Shown here piece after piece: positions 57,375 through 64,000 of a stretch of 64,000 nt of DNA (positions within the stretch are counted from its first letter, which is position 1; each line of letters begins with the position of its first letter). The notes under the pieces were generated by a model. That model was not told where the DNA came from. It did no database searches and worked only from the letters and a program-made list of their open reading frames with translations. The translations under genes were made by a program, and so were the position numbers. This DNA is from Tenacibaculum pacificus. Its GTDB lineage: Bacteria > Bacteroidota > Bacteroidia > Flavobacteriales > Flavobacteriaceae. Location of the stretch: positions 1,873,001 to 1,937,000 of the forward strand of contig NZ_CP115917.1 in NCBI RefSeq assembly GCF_027941775.1. Reading direction: 5' to 3'.

Positions 57375-57740
57375 ATGCAAATTAAACCTATAAAAAACGA
57401 AACAGATTACCAGGAAGCTCTTAATAGACTTGAATTAATTTTTGAAGCAACAAAAGGAACAAAAAAAGGAGATGAACTTGAAATACTTACTATTCTAATT
57501 GACAAATATGAAAATGAAAATTTTCCAATTGGAATGCCTGATCCTATTGAAGCTATTAAATTCAGAATGGAACAAATGGGAATGAAACAAAAAGATCTTG
57601 CTGAACTTGTTGGTTTTAAAAGTAGAGTAAGTGAAATTTTAAATAAAAAACGAAAACTAACTTTAAAAATGATTAGGAAAATTAGTGATTCGTTACATAT
57701 ACCTACTGATGTCTTAATACAAGAATATATTGTAGAATAA
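57375..57740 (+). CDS. higA: HigA-family antitoxin, 121 aa
   Basis: The N-terminal MQIKPIKNETDYQEALNRLE is the toxin-binding part of long HigA proteins. PIGMPDPIEAIKFRMEQMGM, KQKDLAELVGFKSRVSEILN and KKRKLTLKMIRKISDSL form a Cro/CI-type helix-turn-helix. It neutralises HigB and should repress its own promoter. Confidence 0.92.
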   Translation: MQIKPIKNETDYQEALNRLELIFEATKGTKKGDELEILTILIDKYENENFPIGMPDPIEAIKFRMEQMGMKQKDLAELVGFKSRVSEILNKKRKLTLKMIRKISDSLHIPTDVLIQEYIVE

Positions 57741-57754
57741 AAATTACTATTGCC

Positions 57755-57877
57755 AACAGCGTATATAATTTATTGCTAGTACTCGCCTACTTACGAAAAT
57801 CCTTAGGGATTTTCTATTCCGCTTTTATTTACTAAATTAGTTGCTCGAAATACGCAACAAACCATATACAAACCGTT
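57755..57877 (+). repeat. attC-like site 59 (class I)
   Basis: 123 bp. Left flank TATTGCCAAC, a perfect complement of the cassette start GTTGGCAATA. Confidence 0.9.
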
Positions 57878-58371
57878 GGGTTTCATTAGCGGAAATCGTT
57901 AAAATTTGAAAATTTAGTTTTTAAATAAAATTTAAAAATAGCAGAGAAAATATTTAGAAAAAGCTCCTGTAATTACCTCAGGAAATCGCACAAAAAATCA
58001 TTTTGAAAATTATAGTTTTTTAAGAATGTTTTTTACATTTTGAAAAATTCTAATTGAAAATTGTTGTGTGAAAATAGAAATATAAAATGAGAGAATTTTA
58101 AAATCAAATTTTACATTTTCTATATTTTGAAAAATTATAGTTCAAAACTGTTGTGTGAAAATAGAAACGTGAAATGAAAGAGTTTTAAAATCAAATTTTA
58201 CATTTTCTACATTTTGAAAAATTTTAGAAAATATGAAAAATAGAAATTGAAGCTCAAAGCGTGAAAATTAAAACCGTAGAATTAAAAACTTTGAGAAAAA
58301 TAATTACTGTAAAATATGAGAATTTAAAAAATAGGTAGAAAAAAAATACAAAAACTATAAAACGAAAACCC
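57878..58371 (+). repeat. non-coding cassette, family B
   Basis: Near-identical to 33221-33714 and followed by the same class II site. No ORF. Confidence 0.82.
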
Positions 58372-58495
58372 AACAGCGTGCATAGTTCATTGCTTGTTGA
58401 TTTTCTTGCAGAAAATCCTCGCGCACGTTGAAGTTTTAGTTTTTTAAACTATATTAGTACTGTAATTCCGCAACGAAACCACGCACAAATACGTT
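58372..58495 (+). repeat. attC-like site 60 (class II)
   Basis: 124 bp. Left flank AAAACCCAAC pairs with GTTGGGTTT. Confidence 0.88.
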
Positions 58496-58916
58496 ATGTT
58501 TAACGGCGGAATTTCCTCAGAAATTCCTAATGAGTATTTTATGAGTTCTAAAAAATAAATTGACATAATTATACGCCGAAAAAAAAGACTCAAACAGCTA
58601 AAAATGGAAATAACTTCTTCCCTATTTTAAGAGAAAATTGAAACTAGAAAAGTCATTTAAGACAATTTAGAAATAAAATGAAAAATTCAAGAATCATTTA
58701 AAACTGAATGTCGAAACGTGAAAATATCTCTGGAGAAAAAAGGTTTTAGCAAAACAGCGCGAATATCAAGCTGAAAAGTAAAACGGGAAATTTAAGTACT
58801 AGAACTGGAAAAATTAATTAAGAAAAATTAAAAGACGAAAATTGAGCTTTAAAACGTGAAAATATAGAATAAAATTTAAGTAGAATGATTATTTAGAACT
58901 CAAAACCGATAAACAT
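58496..58916 (+). repeat. non-coding cassette, family D
   Basis: Near-copy of 12106-12525. Shared hairpin near the start. No ORF. Confidence 0.82.
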
Positions 58917-59043
58917 AACATCGTATATAATTTATTGCTAGTTTTTAAATATTTATGAAAAGCTTTTTTTAGAATTTTATATTTCGATTTTATTAACTAA
59001 ATTAGTTGCTTGAAATACGCAACAAATCATATACAAAAACGTT
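58917..59043 (+). repeat. attC-like site 61 (class IV)
   Basis: 127 bp. Left flank TAAACATAAC, a perfect complement of GTTATGTTTA. IS copy 6 begins 18 nt downstream. Confidence 0.88.
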
Positions 59044-59112
59044 ATGCACAAGCTGAAAAAATGTAAAATCCTGAAATAGGTTGACTAAAATTTAAACACT
59101 TTTAGTTAAACT

Positions 59113-59505
59113 ATGGACACAAAGACAAAACTACCCTGCCGAAAAAAGAACTACAATAAAGTAGGTTTTGAACTCAAATTATTCATCATTGACCAAATTC
59201 ATAATGGACGTATTTCTGTTAATTACGCCGCTAAAAAATACGATATTTCTAGAGCTACAATTCAGTACTGGATCAAAAAATATAGTACTTTTGAACAAAA
59301 AAAATTAAGCATGAGTAAACAAGATGAAATCAAAAAACTCAAAGAGAAAATTGAAGAACTAGAATTTGTAAAAGATTTTCAACAAGATATTATCGCTGAT
59401 ATGGAAATCATTACTGGTGTCGATATGTCAAAAAAGTCATTGCCCAAAACATTAGCAGAAGAGATTCAAAAAAAGAAGCAAAACCGTTTAAAAGAAAATG
59501 GTTAA
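59113..59505 (+). CDS. IS3-family transposase OrfA (copy 6)
   Basis: 130 aa with SM before SKQDE, the same as copy 1. Confidence 0.92.
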   Translation: MDTKTKLPCRKKNYNKVGFELKLFIIDQIHNGRISVNYAAKKYDISRATIQYWIKKYSTFEQKKLSMSKQDEIKKLKEKIEELEFVKDFQQDIIADMEIITGVDMSKKSLPKTLAEEIQKKKQNRLKENG

Positions 59506-60368
59506 TTCAATGTTTTGGGATTAGTAAACAGGCCTTTTACAAACGATTAAAATCTTATCAAATAAAGCAAAATAACGAACTTATATTAACACAATTAGTC
59601 AAACAATGTCGTGATAGAATTGGTCAGAAATTAGGGGCTAAAAAACTATATCATCAATTAAAAATTGATATCGATAAAAAAGGAATAAAAATAGGGCGAG
59701 ACAAGTTCTATAATTTCTTAAGAAGCCATAGATTACTAGTACCTAGAACAAAAAACTATCATATTACAACGAATTCTAAACATCATTTTTATAAGTATAA
59801 AAACCTTGTATCAAACAAAATCCCGACAAGAGCGGAACAACTTTGGGTAACAGATATTACCTATATAAAAACAGAAAAAGGTCATAATTATTTAGCTTTA
59901 GTAACAGATGCATATTCTAAGAAAATAATGGGGTATAAATTAGACACACATATGAGAACATCGCTTTGTATAGATGCACTCAAAATGGCTATCAAAAATC
60001 GAAAATATCCGAATGAAAAACTAATTCATCATTCAGATAGAGGACTACAATATTGCAATCCGACTTATACCCTATTTGCTGAAAAAAATGGTTTAATTAT
60101 GAGTATGACTGAAAAATATGATCCATATGAAAATGCTATCGCTGAAAGAATTAATAGAACTTTAAAATATGAATATGGTTTGAAACTAACAATTAAAAAC
60201 ACTATTTTAGCAAAGAAAATTACAAAAAGTGCTATTAATATTTATAACAACCTTCGTCCACATTTAAGTCTCGATTTAAATACTCCTAAGAAGGTTCATA
60301 TAAATCAAAATATCGAATATAAATCATATCGAAGAAATAAAAAAAATCTGGAATTATTAACCTTATAA
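59469..60368 (+). CDS. IS3-family transposase OrfB (copy 6)
   Basis: Intact DDE frame after the A7 run at 59468. Confidence 0.92.
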   Translation, partial: KKEAKPFKRKWLIQCFGISKQAFYKRLKSYQIKQNNELILTQLVKQCRDRIGQKLGAKKLYHQLKIDIDKKGIKIGRDKFYNFLRSHRLLVPRTKNYHITTNSKHHFYKYKNLVSNKIPTRAEQLWVTDITYIKTEKGHNYLALVTDAYSKKIMGYKLDTHMRTSLCIDALKMAIKNRKYPNEKLIHHSDRGLQYCNPTYTLFAEKNGLIMSMTEKYDPYENAIAERINRTLKYEYGLKLTIKNTILAKKITKSAINIYNNLRPHLSLDLNTPKKVHINQNIEYKSYRRNKKNLELLTL

Positions 60369-60411
60369 ATTCAAAAAAAAAGGTCAACCTATTTCAGGAC
60401 AATACAAAACA

Positions 60412-61110
60412 TTGAGATATTACATTGGAGCATATTATTTGATTAAACTTCGAAAGTCTAAATTTGGAACTTATGAAGGAAAGGAGTTGCATACTTGCAG
60501 CACTTGCATCAATGATTCATATTTTGACGCTTGGTCTATTTCTTGGACAGAAAACGGAAAAATAATTAGTCAAGAAACTAAAACGGATTTTAATCTTGAC
60601 GAAAATCTAATTGAAAGAATTCAAAAATGGTCTGACCAAAAATTTGAGGAAAATAAAATTGGCTGGATTTGTACTTTTTCGGACTTAAAAACTCTGACTG
60701 AATATAAACAATCTTTCTTTCCAGAGGTCGAGGCTGAAATCTTGAGTGTAAACTTTCCCGAAACTGAAAAAGGAGAATTTTTAAAACTATTCAATCCCGA
60801 AAAGTCAAGTTATGGAGAAATCGGACTTTCTAAAAACCTAAAAAATGGAATTATTGAAAGTAAAACTGAAAAGACACTCGGATTTGACCTTATTGGAATT
60901 GAATCAAGTGGCGAATTTCATAGTTTTCATTGTCACGATTTGGCAAGTGATTTAATAGAAAAGTTCGGAATCGAAATAAACGAATTTGGACTGATTAAGG
61001 AAAATGACAATTGGAATCAAATGGTTGAATATATGAATGACGAAAAAAACGGATTTGAACCAACACCTTGGTTTTATGTTAAAATAAAAAAAGTTAAAGC
61101 CAGTGCATAA
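60412..61110 (+). CDS. hypothetical protein, 232 aa
   Basis: No in-frame ATG near the start; TTG at 60412, just after the IS target site, gives RYYIGAYYLIKL. In the cassette before insertion the same TTG lay ~24 nt after the site, so the IS did not remove the start. Soluble alpha/beta protein with CSTCIN near residue 30 and FHSFHCHDLASDLIEKFGIE near 170. Unknown family; the style resembles immunity proteins. The TAA stop (61108-61110) overlaps the AAC of the next site. Confidence 0.68.
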   Translation: MRYYIGAYYLIKLRKSKFGTYEGKELHTCSTCINDSYFDAWSISWTENGKIISQETKTDFNLDENLIERIQKWSDQKFEENKIGWICTFSDLKTLTEYKQSFFPEVEAEILSVNFPETEKGEFLKLFNPEKSSYGEIGLSKNLKNGIIESKTEKTLGFDLIGIESSGEFHSFHCHDLASDLIEKFGIEINEFGLIKENDNWNQMVEYMNDEKNGFEPTPWFYVKIKKVKASA

Positions 61111-61233
61111 CACCGTATAAAAAAAATTGCTAGTTTTAGCTAAACCAAAGTTAGTTGCTCGTTTGCTAGCTTCTGATTTTCCTTCGGAAAATCCTCGCAC
61201 ACAAACACGCAACTTTCCTTATACATAAACGTT
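61109..61233 (+). repeat. attC-like site 62 (class V)
   Basis: 125 bp. Left flank GTGCATAAC pairs with the cassette start GTTATGCAC across IS copy 6. Arms GTATAAAAAAAATTGC with GCAACTTTCCTTATAC; inner GATTTTCC-TTC-GGAAAATC. Confidence 0.88.
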
Positions 61234-61696
61234 GTGTCTAATGGCGGAATTTCCTCAGAAATTCCTAATGAGTATTTTATAAACCAAAAATTAAGCGGAC
61301 ACAAACTCTAGACAAAAAACACTAAAAACTGAAAAAGACTTCTACTCCATTAAAATAAAAAATTGAAATGTGAAAAAATCAGCGCAGAAAAAATTATTTT
61401 AATAAAATAGCTGAATACAAATAGAAACGTAAAAAACTGAGCAAATAGGTGGAATTAAGCTCTGAAGCGCAAAAAATCGTTGATATTAAAAAGTCATTAT
61501 GAAAATTCATAAATAAATTGAAAAACTTAAGCTTTTAATAAAATTAATGAATTGAAAGTTGAAACGTAAAAAAATCGGCGGAATTAAACTCTGAAATCAA
61601 AAAAGCTCATTAAAACGAAAATGGAATTATAAATAAATTGAAAAATTTGAATTTCTAATAAAATTAATGAACTAAAATGAAAAAACCACTAAACAC
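61234..61696 (+). repeat. non-coding cassette, family E
   Basis: Third member of the family, close to 13224 and 13800. Shared hairpin near 61248. No ORF. Confidence 0.8.
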
Positions 61697-61822
61697 AACA
61701 ACGTATATAATTTATTGCTAGTTTTTAAATATTTATGAAAAGCTTTTTTTAAATTTTATATTTCGATTTTATTTACTAAATTAGTTGCTCGAAATACGCA
61801 ACAAATCATATACAAGAACGTT
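61697..61822 (+). repeat. attC-like site 63 (class IV)
   Basis: 126 bp. Left flank TAAACACAAC pairs with GTTGTGTCTA with one mismatch. Confidence 0.87.
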
Positions 61823-62241
61823 GCCAAAAACTCGGAAAAATAAAATGCTGAAAACCAATATTACGGAATAAAAAAGTGGAATTGACATTTTACTTAAATT
61901 GAATAATTTAGAATTTATTCAAATTTCAGAATATTATAAAGGCTGAAAATAAATATCGCGGAATTTAAAACGTGGAATTAAAGTTTTACTCAAATTGAAT
62001 AGTTTAGAAAATATTGAAAATTTGGAGGATTATAAAAACTGAAAATAAATATCGCAGAATTTAAAATGTGGAATTAAAGTTTTACTCAAATTGAATAGTT
62101 TAGAAAATATTGAAAATTTAGAGGATTATAAAAACTGAAAATAAATATCACGGAATGAAAACAAAGAATTGAAATTTCACTTAAATTGAATAATTTAAAA
62201 ATATTGAAAATTTAGAATTTAAACAAAAAGTCGCATTTGGC
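61823..62241 (+). repeat. non-coding cassette, family A
   Basis: Starts GCCAAAAACTCGG. Four ~97-bp units, close to 20519-20880. No ORF. Confidence 0.8.
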
Positions 62242-62365
62242 AACAACATATATAATTCATTGCTCATTTATTTTCCTGCGGAAAATACTCGCAAATGTAG
62301 ATGTTTGAGTTTTTTAAACTATATTAGTAACTTGAAATACGCAACAAACCATATATAAAACCGTT
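62242..62365 (+). repeat. attC-like site 64 (class III)
   Basis: 124 bp. Left flank TTTGGCAAC pairs with GTTGCCAAA. Confidence 0.87.
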
Positions 62366-62374
62366 GCCCGTAAT

Positions 62375-63715
62375 ATGAATAAAATTAATCGAAATCTATT
62401 TAATATATATCTTTTATTCACTAGAGAACCCTTTTCTAGAACATACATAAATGAACTTGAATTCTTCTCAAATGGAGACAATACTATAATTGGTCTCGTA
62501 AGTTTAGATTTAATTGACAATGACTTTAGTGGAGTCGTTTTATCAAGAGATCAATCCAAGCAATACAGAGCCGAAAACGTTATTACTTGTTTAAGCACAT
62601 TAGAAGAAGCAAGACAATGGGTTCAAAAAGAGATGAGTTCTGACAAAATTATTATTCATGATAATAAATCTAGTTTTTTTGACTTGTTCAATACAATAAC
62701 AAAAGAAAATCAGATTCATCCTTATTATAATTCATTAAAAAACGATGAAGCTTTTAGTGGTTCAAAAGATGTTATCAAAGAAATTTCATATCATTATAAG
62801 GATATAGATGGTAATTTTATTGAACAATTTCAATCCTTAAATGGTTTTGACGCTAGACTCTGGGAGTTATATCTTTTTTGTCTTTGTAGAGAAGAAGGTT
62901 TTTCTTTCAAGAGAAACAAACATGCACCTGACTTTATTATTGAAAAATTCAATGAAATAATTGCAATAGAAGCTGTAACAATAAGTCGTGATTCAAGTAA
63001 AAAGATTGATATTAAAAACTTTGAACCTAAAAGTAAAGAAGAAACTACAGAACTCCTTAAAGACGAAATGCCTCTGAAATTTGGAAGTGCTTTATTCTCA
63101 AAATTAAAAAAGAAATATTGGGAACTTGAACACGTTAATGGAAAACCTTTTCTAATAGCTATTGCTGATTTTCACGACACAATGTCAATGACTTGGTCTT
63201 TTCCTGCATTAATCACTTATTTATATGGCTATAATTATGAAGCGAAACATGATAAGAATGGAAAGCTAGTAATTACTCCAATTAAAATAACAGAATTTGT
63301 TAAAAAAACTGGAGCAAAAATCCCTGCTGGATTCTTCAATCAACCAGATTCTGAAAACATAAGTGCAATATTATTTTCTTCCACAGCAACAGTCTCAAAA
63401 TTTAACAGAATGGGAAAACAAGCGGGATTAGGTTCTGAGAAATTATCAATAATTAGAATGGGAGCTAAACATAACTTTGACGAAAACTCTTCTGAATCAA
63501 TACCGTTTATTAATCATATAAATGAGGAATGCAATGAACTATGGTCAGAGGGAGTTTCAATATTTCACAACCCCAATGCTATTATTCCTTTAAAAAAGGA
63601 ACTATTTCCATCTGTAGCTCATCATTTTTTTAAAGACGAAAATATCTCAAGTATATTTCCTGATTTTTTTCCATATTTTTCTATGAATCAAAACATCGTT
63701 TCTGTAGACAAATAA
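62375..63715 (+). CDS. possible PD-(D/E)XK-fold protein, 446 aa
   Basis: ATG 9 nt after the site. Residues ~165-210 read FDARLWELYLFCLCREEGFS, then KRNKHAPDFIIEKFNEIIAI and EAVTISRD. The order of a helix with conserved E (WELYL), APDF (Asp) and IAIEAVT (Glu) is that of PD-(D/E)XK nucleases, though the usual Lys after E is V here. A later part has KPFLIAIADFHDTMSMTWSF. The first ~150 residues are a separate alpha/beta domain. Possibly a restriction-type defence protein; no methylase or partner is in the cassette. Confidence 0.68.
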   Translation: MNKINRNLFNIYLLFTREPFSRTYINELEFFSNGDNTIIGLVSLDLIDNDFSGVVLSRDQSKQYRAENVITCLSTLEEARQWVQKEMSSDKIIIHDNKSSFFDLFNTITKENQIHPYYNSLKNDEAFSGSKDVIKEISYHYKDIDGNFIEQFQSLNGFDARLWELYLFCLCREEGFSFKRNKHAPDFIIEKFNEIIAIEAVTISRDSSKKIDIKNFEPKSKEETTELLKDEMPLKFGSALFSKLKKKYWELEHVNGKPFLIAIADFHDTMSMTWSFPALITYLYGYNYEAKHDKNGKLVITPIKITEFVKKTGAKIPAGFFNQPDSENISAILFSSTATVSKFNRMGKQAGLGSEKLSIIRMGAKHNFDENSSESIPFINHINEECNELWSEGVSIFHNPNAIIPLKKELFPSVAHHFFKDENISSIFPDFFPYFSMNQNIVSVDK

Positions 63716-63725
63716 TACTACGGGC

Positions 63726-63851
63726 AACACCGTATATAATTTATTGCTGGCTTTTTGCATACTTACGAAAGTCCTCGCGGACTTTCTTGGTCGGTAATTA
63801 TTTATTAAATTAGTTGCTTGAAACACGCAACAAACCATATACAACAACGTT
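63726..63851 (+). repeat. attC-like site 65 (class I variant)
   Basis: 126 bp. Left flank TACGGGCAAC, a perfect complement of the cassette start GTTGCCCGTA. Inner hairpin GAAAGTCC-TCGC-GGACTTTC. IS copy 7 begins 17 nt downstream. Confidence 0.9.
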
Positions 63852-63868
63852 GTAGCACATTAAAGTAA

Positions 63869-64000
63869 TGTAAAATCCTGAAATAGGTTGACTAAAATTT
63901 AAACACTTTTAGTTAAACTATGGACACAAAGACAAAACTACCCTGCCGAAAAAAGAACTACAATAAAGTAGGTTTTGAACTCAAATTATTCATCATTGAC
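63869..64000 (+). mobile_element. IS3-family element, copy 7 (cut by window end)
   Basis: Left inverted repeat and the start of OrfA, identical to the other copies, 17 nt after the GTT of site 65. The right end is outside the window. Confidence 0.93.
63920..64000 (+). CDS. IS3-family transposase OrfA, partial (copy 7)
   Basis: First 27 codons of the 130-aa OrfA; the 3' part is beyond the window. Confidence 0.9.
   Translation, partial: MDTKTKLPCRKKNYNKVGFELKLFIID

Larger units (their letters stand above)
59062..60406 (+). mobile_element. IS3-family element, copy 6
   Basis: 1345 bp, 18 nt after site 61. Target duplication AAA (59059-59061, 60407-60409). Cassette ends still pair (GTTATGCAC/GTGCATAAC). 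Confidence 0.95.
1..64000 (+). mobile_element. integron-like cassette array, internal segment
   Basis: 65 oriented palindromic sites divide the window into about 66 units. Each unit is a short leader starting at the GTT of one site, usually zero to two + strand genes, and the next site starting with AAC. The first and last bases of each unit are reverse complements of each other, as in integron cassettes, where attC is folded from the bottom strand. The structural arms inside the sites covary too (GTGCAT with ATGCAC, GTATAT with ATATAC). The size (64 kb, both edges open) and the uniform site length resemble the VCR arrays of Vibrio. No integrase or attI is visible, so this is an internal segment or an array lacking an integrase. 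Confidence 0.85.

Noticed and set aside
265..63851. The recurrent palindromes as rho-independent terminators or REP-type repeats
   Set aside because: They lie mostly between non-coding units, share one orientation, and have cassette-specific complementary flanks that terminators or REPs would not show. They may still terminate transcription as a side effect.
1..64000. tRNA, rRNA or an integrase gene
   Set aside because: None seen. No IntI-like or Xer-like reading frame occurs in the window; the only recombinase-type proteins are the IS3-family transposases.

Overview
The window reads as part of a very large integron-like cassette array from an AT-rich member of the Bacteroidota, most likely Flavobacteriaceae. 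The taxonomic hint comes from TAnnTTTG-type promoters, a TonB-dependent receptor with an N-terminal carboxypeptidase-regulatory-like domain, signal peptides ending near SQ or AQ, and many small lipoproteins. I count 65 palindromic sites, mostly 122-127 bp (two are about 185 bp). They all point the same way and cut the window into about 66 cassettes. Each site starts with AAC and ends with GTT. In all but one testable cassette, the bases after the upstream GTT are the reverse complement of the bases before the downstream AAC, usually over 9-10 bp (one cassette, 17139-19899, matches over only about 6). This is the end-pairing expected of integron attC sites (R'' and R'). It is longer than the canonical 7 bp, and most sites do not fit RYYYAAC/GTTRRRY. 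The integrase and attI are not in the window.

Every convincing gene is on the + strand, in the cassette orientation. Cargo is the usual integron mix: small secreted or lipid-anchored proteins, small membrane proteins, a HigB/HigA toxin-antitoxin pair, a PIN-domain protein, a HEPN-like protein, a SUKH immunity-like protein, a DUF4375-like protein, an S41 peptidase, several possible PD-(D/E)XK nucleases, and a type II restriction endonuclease beside a C5-cytosine methyltransferase. One exceptional cassette (35620-41440, 5.8 kb) carries an iron-uptake operon: TonB-dependent receptor, two small membrane proteins and a PepSY-type membrane protein.

More than half of the cassettes hold no plausible gene. 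They fall into a few recurrent families, called A-G here. A (first bases about CCAAAAACTCGG) is built from ~97-101-bp tandem units. B (GGGTTTC) has ~80-bp units. C (GCAAGTAATGGCGG) has 83-bp units. D (ATGTTTAACGGCGG) and E (GTGTCTAATGGCGG) share the first ~45 bp of C, including a perfect hairpin. F and G are rarer. Families B, C, D and E are each tied to one class of attC-like site. Near-identical copies of the same non-coding cassette lie tens of kb apart.

Seven near-identical copies of one IS3-family element (about 1344 bp, OrfA/OrfB with a -1 frameshift) lie in the array, the last cut by the window end. Six of the seven sit exactly 17-18 nt downstream of the GTT of an attC-like site, all in the same orientation. 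This suggests targeting to these sites. One copy has no target duplication, and its cassette ends do not match, so it marks an IS-IS recombination.

Site classes used below. I: arms GTATAT/ATATAC with the inner hairpin GAAAATCC..GGATTTTC. I': arms like CATATAT with a GCTTGTGATTAAC inner arm. II: arms GTGCAT/ATGCAC. III: TTCATTGCTCAT or TTAATG with TTTTCCTGCGG. IV: GCTAGTTTTTAAATAT with AAAAGC. V: divergent.
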